Source: Paramagnetospirillum marisnigri (lineage in GTDB: Bacteria > Pseudomonadota > Alphaproteobacteria > Rhodospirillales > Magnetospirillaceae). Taken from it: a stretch of DNA of 64,000 bases. Shown piece after piece: positions 1 to 8,931 of this stretch. Both the position numbers and the translations under genes were made by a program. The notes below the pieces were generated by a model that saw only the letters and a list, made by a program, of their open reading frames with translations, was not told where the DNA came from and ran no database searches. Numbering within the stretch: position 1 is the stretch's first letter; every line of letters begins with the position of its first letter. Where the stretch lies: positions 186,001 to 250,000 of the forward strand of contig NZ_LWQT01000088.1 of NCBI RefSeq assembly GCF_001650715.1, read 5' to 3'.

Positions 1-1012
1 ATTGCAGGATGGCGTTGGTGGAAACATTGACCGAGGAAATGCCCAGGCCCAGCCCGAAGGCGGCCACCAGGGCCAGGTCCAGACGGCTGGTGGCGGCCAG
101 GGCGGCGAGGCCCAGGGTGGAGATGCCCCAGCCCGCCAGCACCAGTCTCAGCAGCGGCGGGATGCCCTGGCGCGACGCCACCAGCATGGTGGCGGCAAGA
201 GCGCCGCCGCCGGTGGCGCCCAGCAGCCAGCCGAGGGTGCGGGCATCGCCGCCGAACACCTCCTTGGCCAGTACCGGCATCAGCACCAGATAGGCCGAAC
301 CCGTCAGATTGATGGCGGCGACACTGGCCAGCAGCACCCGGATGGGCAGGCTGGAGCGGGCGAAGCCGATGCCTTCGCGCAAGGTCTCCATCAGCCCCCC
401 GCTGGTGGCGGGACGGGGCGGCGAGGGCAGCCGGGCCACCGCCGCCGCCACGCCCAGGAACGAGGCTGCATTGATGGCGAAACAGGCGGCTTCCGAGGTC
501 AGGGCCAGGATCAGACCGGCGAGCGGCGGCCCGACGAAGCGGGCGGAATTGAACAGTGAGGCGTTCAGGGCAATGGCGTTGCGCAGATGTGACCGGTCGT
601 CCACCAACTGGCTCAGCATGGTCTGGCGCAGCGGCGTGTCGACGCTGTTCAGCACGCCGAACACCCCGGCCAGGGCCACCAGATGCCAGGGCTGGACCAT
701 ATCCAGGGCGGTCAGCACCGCCAGGGCGGCGGCCTGGGTGATCATCAGCGCCTGCACCGCCAGGAATAGGCGGCGACGGTCGAAACGGTCGATGATCAGT
801 CCCGCCAGGGGCGAGACCACCAGTTGCGGCGCCTGGGTCAGGAAGGCGGTGACCCCCAGCAGCGCCGCCGAGCCGGTCAGGCGATAGACCAGCCAGCTCA
901 TGGCGACGCTCTGGATCCAGGTGCCCAGGATCGACACCGCCTGGCCGAGGAAATAGCGGCGGTAACGCGGCGCCTCCAGGGCGCGGAAGGTCTTGGGAAG
1001 GCTAATAACCAC
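1..1012 (-). CDS. MFS transporter, partial (C-terminus lost at window edge)
   Basis: About 337 residues of a major facilitator superfamily permease are visible; the C-terminus runs off the left edge. The N-terminus has a YRRYF motif and then a first membrane helix ([20 protein letters not shown]), as in the EntS/MFS_3 branch. A loop reading DRFDRR follows helix 2, the position of the classic MFS motif A, and hydrophobic helices continue throughout. No ATG fits the N-terminus. I chose the GTG at 1012, which overlaps the last codons and stop of hpaI by 11 bases; no clear ribosome binding site is visible, so translational coupling is likely. It is last in the hpa gene row, so import or export of an aromatic acid or intermediate is plausible, but the sequence does not show the substrate. 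Confidence 0.8.
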   Translation of the reverse strand, partial: MVISLPKTFRALEAPRYRRYFLGQAVSILGTWIQSVAMSWLVYRLTGSAALLGVTAFLTQAPQLVVSPLAGLIIDRFDRRRLFLAVQALMITQAAALAVLTALDMVQPWHLVALAGVFGVLNSVDTPLRQTMLSQLVDDRSHLRNAIALNASLFNSARFVGPPLAGLILALTSEAACFAINAASFLGVAAAVARLPSPPRPATSGGLMETLREGIGFARSSLPIRVLLASVAAINLTGSAYLVLMPVLAKEVFGGDARTLGWLLGATGGGALAATMLVASRQGIPPLLRLVLAGWGISTLGLAALAATSRLDLALVAAFGLGLGISSVNVSTNAILQ

Positions 1013-1805
1013 CGCGATCCGCCGGGGCGGGGGCGGCGACATCCTTGAACGTGGCCGCCAGCGCCGCCAGCCCCCGGCTGAGCACCATGGTGTCGATGCC
1101 CACCGCCACGAACCCGGCCCCCGCCGCCAGATATTTGCGCGCCAAGGCCTCGTCGGCGGACAGGATGCCGCTGGGCACCTTCAGCTGCTTCAGCTTGGCC
1201 AGGGCGGTCTCGATGGCGGCCTGGACCTCGGGATGGGAAGGCTGGCCGAGATGGCCCAGCGAGGCGGCCAGATCGGCCGGGCCGATGAAGATGCCGTCGA
1301 CGCCCTCGGTCAGGGCGATGGCCTCCAGATTGTCCAGGCCCCTGGCGGTCTCGATCTGCAACAGCAGGCACAGCTCGTCCGACGCGGTTTTGAGATAGTC
1401 GCCCACCCGGCCCCAGCCCGAGGCCCGCGCCAGCGCCGCGCCGACACCCCGGATGCCGCGCGGCGGGTAGTGCATGGCGGCGACGGTGGCGGCGGCCTGT
1501 TCGGCGCTCTCGATCATGGGCACCAGCAGGGTCTGGGCACCGATATCGAGCATCTGCTTGATCAGGGCGGCGTCGCCGATCACCGGCCGCAGGATGGGAT
1601 GGGAGGGATAGGCCGCCACCGCCTGCAACTGGGCCAGCAGCAGCGGCACGTCGTTGGGGGCGTGCTCGCCATCCAGCAGCAGCCAGTCGAACCCCGCCCC
1701 GGCGCACAGTTCGGCGGTATAGGCATTGGCCAGACCCAGCCACAGGCCGATCTGAGGGCGGCCCTCGGCCAGGGCGCGCTTGAAGGGATTGGCGGCGGGC
1801 GGCAT
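1002..1805 (-). CDS. hpaI: 4-hydroxy-2-oxoheptane-1,7-dioate aldolase HpaI
   Basis: A 267-residue class II aldolase of the HpcH/HpaI family. It cleaves 4-hydroxy-2-oxoheptanedioate to pyruvate and succinic semialdehyde, the last step of homoprotocatechuate meta-cleavage. Family landmarks are present: DGEHAPND at about residues 45-52 (catalytic His/Asp region), QIETARG near 150 (metal-binding Glu) and [10 protein letters not shown] near 175 (metal-binding Asp). The start is the ATG at 1805, preceded by AGGAGAAG six bases upstream. A longer reading frame extends upstream through hpaH but has no support. The gene begins 14 bases after hpaH, and its end overlaps the MFS gene. Succinic semialdehyde made here could be oxidised by the dehydrogenase at 12218-13675. 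Confidence 0.93.
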   Translation of the reverse strand: MPPAANPFKRALAEGRPQIGLWLGLANAYTAELCAGAGFDWLLLDGEHAPNDVPLLLAQLQAVAAYPSHPILRPVIGDAALIKQMLDIGAQTLLVPMIESAEQAAATVAAMHYPPRGIRGVGAALARASGWGRVGDYLKTASDELCLLLQIETARGLDNLEAIALTEGVDGIFIGPADLAASLGHLGQPSHPEVQAAIETALAKLKQLKVPSGILSADEALARKYLAAGAGFVAVGIDTMVLSRGLAALAATFKDVAAPAPADRGGY

Positions 1806-1819
1806 GGGCGTTCTTCTCC

Positions 1820-2626
1820 TTACACGAAGCGGCAGGCGATGGCGCCCAGCGGCCCGTAATCCACATGGAAAGTGTCGCCCGCCCGCGCCGGTACCGGCCG
1901 GGTGAAGGATCCGGCCAGAACCACCTGACCCGGCTCCAGGGCGATGCCGTGGGGGGCGAAGCGCTTGGCTAGCCAGGCGATGCCGTTGCCGGGATGGTTG
2001 AGGACCCCGGCGGCGACTCCGGTTTCCTCGATGACACCGTTGCGATACATGATGGCGGCCACCCAGCGCAAGTCCACGTCCATGGGCCGCACCGGCCGTC
2101 CACCCATGACGATGCCCGCATTGGCGGCGTTGTCGGCGATGGTGTCGAACACCTTGCGCGGGCGCTTGCTGGCGGGATCGATGCGATGGCAGCGGGCGTC
2201 GATGATCTCCAGCGCCGGAATGACATAGTCGGTGGCGGAGAGCACCTGCGGCAGGGTGACGGCCTCGCCTTCCAGCCGGTGCTTCAGGATGAAGGCCAGT
2301 TCCACCTCCACCATGGGGAGGATGAACCGTTCCAGCGGGATATCGGTGCCGTCGGCGAACAGCATGTCGTCGAGCAGGGTGCCGTAATCGGGCTCGTCGA
2401 TCTGCGAGGATTGCTGCATGGCCCGCGAGGTCAGGCCGATCTTGTGGCCGATCACCGCGCGGCCTTCCCTGATCTTGGTATCGACCCAGGCCTTCTGGAC
2501 GGCATAGCCATCGGCGATGGTCATGTCTGGATGGTCCAGGGATATCTGGCCGCACTGGACGCGGCTTTGTTCGGCCTGATGCAGGCGGGCGGCGGCGGTG
2601 GCGATCTGGTCGGGCGAGAGCGGCAT
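1820..2626 (-). CDS. hpaH: 2-oxohept-4-ene-1,7-dioate hydratase HpaH
   Basis: A 268-residue member of the fumarylacetoacetase-like hydratase family (HpaH/MhpD type). It adds water to 2-oxohept-4-enedioate to give the HpaI substrate. The motifs [12 protein letters not shown] (about 63-74), [11 protein letters not shown] (about 104-114, metal-binding Glu pair) and [13 protein letters not shown] are typical of the family. Length matches the usual 265-270 residues. The ATG lies four bases after the stop of hpaF and directly precedes hpaI, so all three are probably translated from one message. The family also contains 2-oxopent-4-enoate hydratases, but the neighbours make HpaH the best assignment. 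Confidence 0.93.
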   Translation of the reverse strand: MPLSPDQIATAAARLHQAEQSRVQCGQISLDHPDMTIADGYAVQKAWVDTKIREGRAVIGHKIGLTSRAMQQSSQIDEPDYGTLLDDMLFADGTDIPLERFILPMVEVELAFILKHRLEGEAVTLPQVLSATDYVIPALEIIDARCHRIDPASKRPRKVFDTIADNAANAGIVMGGRPVRPMDVDLRWVAAIMYRNGVIEETGVAAGVLNHPGNGIAWLAKRFAPHGIALEPGQVVLAGSFTRPVPARAGDTFHVDYGPLGAIACRFV

Positions 2627-2630
2627 GGGA

Positions 2631-3020
2631 TCAGGCCTTCTTGAAACGGGCGTGGACGTTGTTGTGCTTGTAGGTGGCGCCCTCGTCGAACTCGTATAGC
2701 TCCATGGACAGGGCGAAATATCCGGCGGCGAACAGCGGCGCGAAATGATCCTTCATCATCTCGAACAACTCGTCGCAGGTCTTCTTCTTGACCGCCTCGC
2801 TGCGCCCGGCCCCGATCTTCAATGTGGCGTGGACGAAGGCATAGTCCTCCTGGTCGTCGGCCATGACATAGTCGTGCAGCTCGATGGCCCTGGCCCGAAT
2901 GCCGCCGATGGGATAGATGCCGCCCTGGTCGAGCAGGACACAGGTGACCTTCTTCAGCATTCCCCGGATATCGGCCCGGTCCTTGATGTTGTCGGTGTAC
3001 TCGGCGATGAAGTGGGGCAT
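2631..3020 (-). CDS. hpaF: 5-carboxymethyl-2-hydroxymuconate delta-isomerase HpaF
   Basis: A 129-residue protein of the tautomerase superfamily (HpaF/HpcD, CHMI). It isomerises 5-carboxymethyl-2-hydroxymuconate to the keto form before decarboxylation. Translation begins Met-Pro-His-Phe, so removal of Met would expose Pro as the N-terminal catalytic base, which is diagnostic for the superfamily and fixes the start at 3020. AGAAGGA lies about nine bases upstream. The reading frame stays open further upstream, but that stretch lies in the intergenic hairpin. It is separated from hpaD by a 68-base gap holding that hairpin. Confidence 0.92.
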   Translation of the reverse strand: MPHFIAEYTDNIKDRADIRGMLKKVTCVLLDQGGIYPIGGIRARAIELHDYVMADDQEDYAFVHATLKIGAGRSEAVKKKTCDELFEMMKDHFAPLFAAGYFALSMELYEFDEGATYKHNNVHARFKKA

Positions 3021-3049
3021 GGCTTGTCGTCCTTCTGGCCTCGGCGTTC

Positions 3050-3076
3050 CCCTCCCCCACCGAAGGCGGGGGAGGG
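3050..3076. repeat. GC-rich hairpin between hpaD and hpaF
   Basis: CCCTCCCCC and GGGGGAGGG form a perfect 9-bp stem around a nine-base loop in the 68-base gap after the hpaD stop. Two relatives lie at 62567-62595 and 62611-62637. There is no T-run, so it is probably a REP-like element or a processing/stability structure rather than a terminator. Confidence 0.6.
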
Positions 3077-3088
3077 AGACAGGGGGGA

Positions 3089-3952
3089 TCAAGCCGCCAC
3101 GGGGAAGACCGCGTTGACCTGGCCGGTACCCGCCGCCTCGAAATACGGCGTGACGATCTCGACCTTCTTGTCATAGCTGTCCCAGCCCAGCGCCCCCAGC
3201 AGCATGGCGGTGTCGTGCATCAGCCCCTCGCCGTGGCAGGTCTTGGCGTAGAGCGGCAGCATGGCGGTGAATTCCTTGAAACGGCCTTCCTTCCACAGGT
3301 CCAGCGCCCGCAGGTCCACCTGCTTGTAGAACTCGTTGGAGATGGTGAAGAAGTGATCCATGGTCTTCAGCGCGGTGTTGGGATGGATGGCGTGCGACAG
3401 CGAGCCCGAGGCGACGATGGCGTAGTTGCCCTCGGATTCCTCGATGGCCTTGCGGATGGCCTTGCCCACCGTGGCCGATTCCATATGGTCGTGGACGGTG
3501 CACAGACAGGCCACCGACACCACCTTGAAGCCGTATTCCTTGGCGCCCATCAGCCACATGGGGATCAGGGTGCCGTATTCCAGCTCCAGGCTGTCGATGT
3601 GGTGCGAGCGCACCGTGACGCCCATCTCCTCGGTGGCGATCTTGGCGATCTTATCGGCCATCTCGGGATTGCCCACATGCTCATAGGGCATGTCGGCAAG
3701 CAGATGGGGGAATTCGTTGGAGGTGAAGACCCCCTTGAAATGGGCATTGCCGTTGATGTGATAGGCGTTGTTGACCAGCCAGTGGGTATCGAGAACGATG
3801 ACGGTCTCGACCCCCAATTCCTTCATGCGGCGTCCCATCTCGCGATGGCCGTCGACGGCGGACTGGCGGCAGCCCTTGAACGGGCCGTCCTGCTCGGACA
3901 GATACATGGTGGGGACGTGAGCGACCTTGGCCGCGAAAACCAGCTTACCCAT
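3089..3952 (-). CDS. hpaD: 3,4-dihydroxyphenylacetate 2,3-dioxygenase HpaD
   Basis: A 287-residue extradiol ring-cleavage dioxygenase of the LigB (type III) superfamily, the ring-opening enzyme for homoprotocatechuate. Expected iron-site elements are visible: AHVP at residues 11-14 (His ligand), DTHW at 55-58 (second His), the Glu in LELEYGTLIPMW near 125, and SGSLSHAIHP near 182-191 with the catalytic acid/base His. The ATG at 3952 has GAGGAGAG five bases upstream. It lies between hpaE and hpaF, matching the biochemical order. No hpaB/hpaC hydroxylase is in this window, so 3,4-dihydroxyphenylacetate must be imported or made elsewhere. Confidence 0.94.
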   Translation of the reverse strand: MGKLVFAAKVAHVPTMYLSEQDGPFKGCRQSAVDGHREMGRRMKELGVETVIVLDTHWLVNNAYHINGNAHFKGVFTSNEFPHLLADMPYEHVGNPEMADKIAKIATEEMGVTVRSHHIDSLELEYGTLIPMWLMGAKEYGFKVVSVACLCTVHDHMESATVGKAIRKAIEESEGNYAIVASGSLSHAIHPNTALKTMDHFFTISNEFYKQVDLRALDLWKEGRFKEFTAMLPLYAKTCHGEGLMHDTAMLLGALGWDSYDKKVEIVTPYFEAAGTGQVNAVFPVAA

Positions 3953-4012
3953 GGGAACTCTCCTCTCTCGTGAAGCTCTGTTGCTGACGGATCCGGTCTT
4001 GGGACCGGTTAT

Positions 4013-5470
4013 TCACACCCCCCAACGGGGGATGTGGTGGCTGCCCTTGGAGACGCAGACATTCTTGACCTCCAGGAAGGCCTCATAGGAGTAGTGGCCG
4101 CCCTCGCGGCCGGTGCCCGAGCCCTTGATGCCGCCGAAGGGCTGGCGCAGGTCGCGGACATTCTGGGAATTGACGAAGACCAGTCCGGCCTCGATACCCT
4201 CGGCCATGCGGATGGCCCGGGCGCCGTTCTCGGTCCAGACATAGGAGGCGAGGCCGTAGGTGGTGGCATTGGCCAGCCGCAGCGCCTCGGCCTCGTCCTT
4301 GAAGCGGATGACGCAGGCGACGGGGCCGAAGATTTCCTCCTGGGCGACGCGCCAGGAATTATCCACATCGGCCAGGACGGTGGGACGGACGAAGTTGCCG
4401 TTCCTCAAATGCGACGCCAAGCCCGGCGGCTCGCCCAATCCGCCCGCCACCACCCGGGCGCCTTCCTTGATCCCCAGTTCGATATAGCTGGTGACCTTCT
4501 TCCAGTGGTCGCGGGTGATCATGGGGCCGACATTGGTGGCCTCCTCCAGCGGGTCGCCCACCACCACCTTCTCGGTGCGCGCCGCTAGGGCGGCCACGAA
4601 GCGGTCGTAGAGGGAGTCCTGCACCAGGATGCGGGTGCCGTTGGTGCAGCTTTCGCCGTTATTGCCATAGACGGCGACGATGGCGGCATCCAGGGCGCGC
4701 TCGAAGTCGCAGTCGTCGAAGATGATGTTGGGCGACTTGCCGCCCAGCTCCATGGAGTACTTCTTCAGCCCGCCCGCCTGGATGATGCGGTTGCCGGTGG
4801 CGGTGGAGCCGGTGAAGGAGACGCCGCGCACATCGGGGTGCTTGACCAGGGCTTCGCCCACCGCCGCGCCATAGCCGTGGACGATGTTGAACACCCCCGC
4901 CGGAATGCCGGCTTCCAGCACCAGCTGGCCCAGCCGGTCGGCCGACAGCGGCGACAGCTCGCTCATCTTCAGCACGGCGGTGTTGCCAAAGGCGAGGCAG
5001 GGCGCCGTCTTCCAGGTGGCGGTCATGAAGGGCACGTTCCACGGCGAGATCAGGCCCACCACCCCCACCGGCTGGTACAAGGTGTAGTTCAGGTGGTCGT
5101 TGGTGGGATAGGTCTCGCCGTCCACATGGCAACAGGTGTCGGCGAAGAAGTAGAAATTGTCGGCGGCGCGCGGCACCAGCATCTTCTTGGTGCGCCAATA
5201 GGACTGCCCGGTATCGGTGCTTTCCAGCTTGGCGATCTCGTCCACATGCTGGTTGATCAGGTCGCCGACCTTGCGCAGCAGCCTGGCGCGTTGGGCGGCG
5301 GGCAGGCCCGCCCATTTGGGAAAGGCGTCCTTGGCGGCGGCGACCGCCTCGGCGACCTCGCGCTCGCCTCCGGCGGCGATCTCGCAGATCACCTCGTTGT
5401 TGGACGGGTTGAGATTGGCGATGGTGGTCGGGCTTTCGACCGAACGGCCGTTGATCAGGTGCTTGATCAT
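4013..5470 (-). CDS. hpaE: 5-carboxymethyl-2-hydroxymuconate semialdehyde dehydrogenase HpaE
   Basis: A 485-residue NAD(P)-dependent aldehyde dehydrogenase that oxidises the ring-cleavage product of HpaD. Visible signatures: SPWNVPFM near 142, the nucleotide-binding FTGSTATG near 219, ELGGKSP with Glu241, and GNNGESCTNGTR with nucleophile Cys275. The start was set at the ATG at 5470 (protein beginning MIKHLING), which has GGAG eight bases upstream and lies four bases past the hpaG2 stop. An in-frame start 33 bases earlier would overlap hpaG2 and add residues unlike the family. Length is as expected. Confidence 0.94.
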   Translation of the reverse strand: MIKHLINGRSVESPTTIANLNPSNNEVICEIAAGGEREVAEAVAAAKDAFPKWAGLPAAQRARLLRKVGDLINQHVDEIAKLESTDTGQSYWRTKKMLVPRAADNFYFFADTCCHVDGETYPTNDHLNYTLYQPVGVVGLISPWNVPFMTATWKTAPCLAFGNTAVLKMSELSPLSADRLGQLVLEAGIPAGVFNIVHGYGAAVGEALVKHPDVRGVSFTGSTATGNRIIQAGGLKKYSMELGGKSPNIIFDDCDFERALDAAIVAVYGNNGESCTNGTRILVQDSLYDRFVAALAARTEKVVVGDPLEEATNVGPMITRDHWKKVTSYIELGIKEGARVVAGGLGEPPGLASHLRNGNFVRPTVLADVDNSWRVAQEEIFGPVACVIRFKDEAEALRLANATTYGLASYVWTENGARAIRMAEGIEAGLVFVNSQNVRDLRQPFGGIKGSGTGREGGHYSYEAFLEVKNVCVSKGSHHIPRWGV

Positions 5471-5474
5471 CGCA

Positions 5475-6236
5475 TCAGCTCCGCTGGAAATAGGTTTCGT
5501 CATCGACGATGGTGTTGAGCAGTCGGCCGACGCCTTCGACCTCGGTGACCACCTGGTCGCCGGGCTTGACGTCGACGATGCCGTCGGGGGTGCCGGTCAG
5601 GATCACGTCGCCGGGCGCCAGCGTCATGAACGAGGACAGGTATTCGATCAGGGCGGGCACGCCGAACACCATGTCGCGTGTATTGCCCGCCTGAACCTGG
5701 ACACCGTTGACGAAGGTGCGGATGTCGAGGGCCATGGGATCGGCCACGTCGTCCCTGTCCACCATCCACGGCCCCAGCACGGTGCAGCCGTCGCGGTTCT
5801 TGGTGCGCAGATTGGGGCGGTAGTAGTTCTGCAGGTAATTGCGGATGGCGTAGTCGTTGGCCACCGAATAGCCCGCCACGAAGTCATAGGCGTCCTTGGC
5901 CTTCACCTCGCGGGCGGTGCGCCCGATGATCACCGCCAGTTCGCATTCGTAATGCATGAACTCGGCATCGGCGGGCTTGCGGGTGACGGCGCGGTGGCCG
6001 ACATAGGTGCCTGGCCCCTTGAGGAAGGCCAGGGGCTTTTCCGGCGCCTTGAAGGCCAGCTCCTTGGCGTGGTCGGCATAGTTGATGGCCAGGGCGAAGG
6101 TGGTGCCGGGCTCGACGGGGGGCAGCCATACCACCCGATCTTCCGCCACGGCGCGGCCATCGGCCAGGATCACCTGGTCGTTCTCGACCCGGGCGTGGTG
6201 AATGGCGCCGTTATAGGCGACGCGGGCGCGCTTCAT
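5475..6236 (-). CDS. hpaG2: HpaG C-terminal-type subunit (FAH-family isomerase/decarboxylase)
   Basis: A 253-residue fumarylacetoacetate hydrolase-family protein. It matches the C-terminal half of the fused enterobacterial HpaG, the 2-hydroxyhepta-2,4-diene-1,7-dioate isomerase / OPET decarboxylase. Landmarks are NYADHAKELAFKAPEKP near 51, a YECELAVIIGR metal-binding segment, GNTRDMVFGVPALIEYLSSF, and LTGTPDGIVDVKPGD near the end. Its ATG overlaps the stop of hpaG1 by four bases (ATGA), so the two halves are probably made in equal amounts and assemble together. The reading frame is open further upstream, but only this ATG gives a family-like N-terminus. Confidence 0.92.
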   Translation of the reverse strand: MKRARVAYNGAIHHARVENDQVILADGRAVAEDRVVWLPPVEPGTTFALAINYADHAKELAFKAPEKPLAFLKGPGTYVGHRAVTRKPADAEFMHYECELAVIIGRTAREVKAKDAYDFVAGYSVANDYAIRNYLQNYYRPNLRTKNRDGCTVLGPWMVDRDDVADPMALDIRTFVNGVQVQAGNTRDMVFGVPALIEYLSSFMTLAPGDVILTGTPDGIVDVKPGDQVVTEVEGVGRLLNTIVDDETYFQRS

Positions 6237-7006
6237 GCCAAGCCCTCCTCGATGGTGCAGTCCAGGGCGCCCAGTCCATCGACCTCGATGCGGATGGAAT
6301 CGCCGCGCCCGGCGGTGGGAACGGCGCCGACCGGATGGCCCAGGGTCAGCACGTCGCCCTCGGCCAGGGTCATGAAGTCGGTGACGTCGGCGATCAGGCG
6401 GGAGGGAGAGCGGACCAGATCGTCGAAGCGGCGTTCGGCCACCAGGCTGCCGTTGACATAGGTCTTCACCACCAGCTTGGCCGGGTCGCCGATGCGGGCG
6501 GCATCCACCACCCAGGGGCCGACCGGGCAGGCGCCGTCGAAGCACTTCTCCTGCACCGGCGGGCGATAGACGCTGGCATTGGGCACGGAGAGGTCGAGCA
6601 CGATGGTATAGCCGCCCACCGCGTCCAGGGCGGTGGCGGGATCGGCCCGGCCGATGGAGCGCCGGAACACCATGCCGATGCTGGCGCCCAGTTCGACCCG
6701 CTCGGAGTAGGCGGGCAGGCGCACCCGTCCGCCATGGCCGAGATGGGTGTTGCGGGGCTTGAAATACAGCACCGGCACCGTGGGCGGTGCCACATAGGGC
6801 TTGTCGTGCAATTGGGGGCCGAAGCGGTCCAGGGTGGCGGACTCGTTCAGCAGCGGGCCATAGATCCAGCCGGTGACGGCGGGGGCGAAGCCGCCATCCG
6901 GGATGGCCACGACGCGGCCGCCCAGGTCAAGGCCCTGTCCGTCATCGGTGACCGGCGCCACCAGCGGTGCCGTCGATCCGGGAAAGTTGATACGTGCCAG
7001 ACGCAT
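6233..7006 (-). CDS. hpaG1: HpaG N-terminal-type subunit (FAH-family decarboxylase/isomerase)
   Basis: A 257-residue FAH-family protein matching the N-terminal half of fused HpaG (5-oxopent-3-ene-1,2,5-tricarboxylate decarboxylase). Typical segments are YFKPRNTHLGHG near 82, a GASIGMVFRRSIGRA metal-site segment, PNASVYRPPVQEKCFDG, CPVGPWVV, and LTLGHPVGAVPTAGRGD near the end. I chose the ATG at 7006, where AAGGA is eight bases upstream; the in-frame ATG at 7012 would leave only about two. In enterobacteria the two halves form one polypeptide; here they are separate overlapping genes. Confidence 0.9.
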   Translation of the reverse strand: MRLARINFPGSTAPLVAPVTDDGQGLDLGGRVVAIPDGGFAPAVTGWIYGPLLNESATLDRFGPQLHDKPYVAPPTVPVLYFKPRNTHLGHGGRVRLPAYSERVELGASIGMVFRRSIGRADPATALDAVGGYTIVLDLSVPNASVYRPPVQEKCFDGACPVGPWVVDAARIGDPAKLVVKTYVNGSLVAERRFDDLVRSPSRLIADVTDFMTLAEGDVLTLGHPVGAVPTAGRGDSIRIEVDGLGALDCTIEEGLA

Positions 7007-7023
7007 GGTCATGATCCTTGGGT

Positions 7024-8352
7024 TCAGCCGGTCACATGGACCAGCCACAGGCAAAGCGGCGGGAAGAACACCAGCACCAGGATTCGGATGAAGTCCGAGG
7101 CCAGGAAGGGCAGCACCCCCAGGGCGGTTTCCTTCAGCGGCACGTCCTTGGCGATCTTGTTGATGACGTAGAGATTCATGCCCACCGGCGGATGGACCAG
7201 GCCGATCTCGACCACCATCAGGGCGACGATGCCGAACCAGATGGATTTGTCTTCCAGGCTCATGCCGTGGAATTCCAGGCCGAGCACCACCGGATAGAAG
7301 ATGGGAATGGTCAGCAGGATCATGGCCAGCGAGTCCATGACGCAGCCCAGCAGCACATAGATGCCGATGATGGTGAACAGGACCAGGACCGGCGGCATGC
7401 CGCTGTTCTTGACCCAATTGGCCAGTTCGGTGGGCATCTGGGTCAGGGCCAGGGCGGAATTCAGCAGATCGGCGCCGATCAGCACCATGAAGATCATGGC
7501 AGTGGCGATGGCGGTACCGAAGATGCTTTGCTTGACGTCCTTGAGCTTCATGCCGCCCGAGGCCACGGCGATGATGCCGCAGGCCGCCGCGCCGATGGAG
7601 GCCGCCTCGGTGGGATTGGCCCAGCCGCCATAGATGCCGACGATCACCACCAGGAAGACCAGCAGCACCGGCAGGATGCCGATCTGGGCCAGCAGCATCT
7701 GCTTCAGCGGCACCCGCTCGGAGGCTGGGCCCGCCTTGGGGTCCAGGGTGACGATGATGCGGATCACCGCCATATAGCCCAGCGCCGCGACCACGCCGGG
7801 AATGACGGCGGCCACGAACAGCTTGCCGATACTTTCCTGGGTCAGCACCGCATAGATCACCAGCGGCACCGAGGGCGGGATCAGGATGCCGAGCGTTCCG
7901 CCCGCCGCCAGGGTGCCGGTGGCCAGACGGCCGGAATAGTTGTGGCGGCGCAGCTCCGGCAGCGCCACCTGCCCCATGGTGGCGGCGGTGGCCAGGGACG
8001 AGCCGCAGATGGCCCCGAAAGCGGCGCAGGCGGCGGTGGCGGCATAGGCCAGCCCACCCCGGAAATGGCCGATCAGGGTTCCGGCGGCATGGAACAGGGC
8101 CTTGGACAAGCCGCCATGGGTGGCGAACTGGCCCATCAGGATGAACAGCGGGATCACCGCCAGGTCGTAATTGGACAGCCGGGCATAGACCAGATTGTTC
8201 AAGGTGAACAGCAAGGCGTTGGTGTCGCCCCGGTTGATCACCAGATAGATGCCGGTGGCGGCCAGGAACATGGCGACGCCGATATGGATGCGGACCACTA
8301 GCATCAGCATCAGGATGCCGAAGGCGATCAGGCCGAGCTCGGTTCCGCTCAT
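7024..8352 (-). CDS. dctM: TRAP transporter large membrane subunit DctM
   Basis: A 442-residue, strongly hydrophobic protein with about twelve predicted membrane segments, typical of the TRAP DctM large subunit (ion-coupled secondary transport driven by a periplasmic binding protein). Family motifs are FAAFGAICGSSLATAATMG-like sequence near 107-124, GTLGILIPPS near 153, and GGWANPTEAASIGA near 240. The C-terminus has the VHPPVGMNLYVI signature. Its start overlaps the dctQ stop by four bases (ATGA). Position directly upstream of hpaG1 suggests import of an aromatic acid such as hydroxyphenylacetate; this is inferred from context. Confidence 0.92.
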   Translation of the reverse strand: MSGTELGLIAFGILMLMLVVRIHIGVAMFLAATGIYLVINRGDTNALLFTLNNLVYARLSNYDLAVIPLFILMGQFATHGGLSKALFHAAGTLIGHFRGGLAYAATAACAAFGAICGSSLATAATMGQVALPELRRHNYSGRLATGTLAAGGTLGILIPPSVPLVIYAVLTQESIGKLFVAAVIPGVVAALGYMAVIRIIVTLDPKAGPASERVPLKQMLLAQIGILPVLLVFLVVIVGIYGGWANPTEAASIGAAACGIIAVASGGMKLKDVKQSIFGTAIATAMIFMVLIGADLLNSALALTQMPTELANWVKNSGMPPVLVLFTIIGIYVLLGCVMDSLAMILLTIPIFYPVVLGLEFHGMSLEDKSIWFGIVALMVVEIGLVHPPVGMNLYVINKIAKDVPLKETALGVLPFLASDFIRILVLVFFPPLCLWLVHVTG

Positions 8353-8882
8353 TTGGGGTCCTCCAGGCCGACGGTGAATTCCACGATGGTGCGGTAGATG
8401 GCGCACAGGCCGGTCAGGGCCAGGCTGGGCACCATCAGCGCCACCGGGATCCACAGCGGCAGGGCCAGCAATGGCGACACCTCGCCGGTGGTGCGGCCGT
8501 CCAGCGCCTGGAAGCCGGTGCGCCAGGCCAATGCCGCCAGCACCAGGGCCAGCAGGGCATCGCCCACGGCGTCGAATTTGCGCTTCACCTCGGGGCGGCA
8601 GCCCTCGGTGAAGAACTCCACCCGCAGATGGTCGCCGCGCAGGGTGCATAGCGGGATGAAGGCGGCGGCCGCGATGGCGCTGCCCATCTGCATCAGTTCC
8701 ACATCGCCGTTGACCGGCTGGAAGCCGAGCTTGCGGCTGATGATGGAAACCAGGGACATCACCACCAGCGCCATCAGGGTGATGCCTCCGGTCCAGGCCA
8801 TGGCCTCGGCGGTACGGTTCAGCCATGCGTCGATGACGTCGTGGGCCGACCGCTCGGCGGGCGGATAAAGCATTTCCGTCAT
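8349..8882 (-). CDS. dctQ: TRAP transporter small membrane subunit DctQ
   Basis: A 177-residue protein with four hydrophobic segments (about residues 24-46, 62-80, 100-117 and 138-160), the layout of the DctQ small subunit that joins DctM to its binding protein. GDHLRVEFFTEG near 83 is typical of the loop after helix 2. The ATG at 8882 has AAGGAA eight bases upstream. Reading frame continues upstream, but that stretch covers the intergenic spacer after dctP. It sits between dctP (49-base gap) and dctM (4-base overlap). Confidence 0.88.
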   Translation of the reverse strand: MTEMLYPPAERSAHDVIDAWLNRTAEAMAWTGGITLMALVVMSLVSIISRKLGFQPVNGDVELMQMGSAIAAAAFIPLCTLRGDHLRVEFFTEGCRPEVKRKFDAVGDALLALVLAALAWRTGFQALDGRTTGEVSPLLALPLWIPVALMVPSLALTGLCAIYRTIVEFTVGLEDPK

Positions 8883-8931
8883 GGGACGATTCCTTCGCGA
8901 AAGAAGGGTTGGCGGCCTAGGCCGCCAGCCG

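Noticed and set aside
5471-5503. Longer start (33 bases upstream) for hpaE
   Set aside because: It would overlap hpaG2 and add residues not found in the family; the ATG at 5470 has the better ribosome site.
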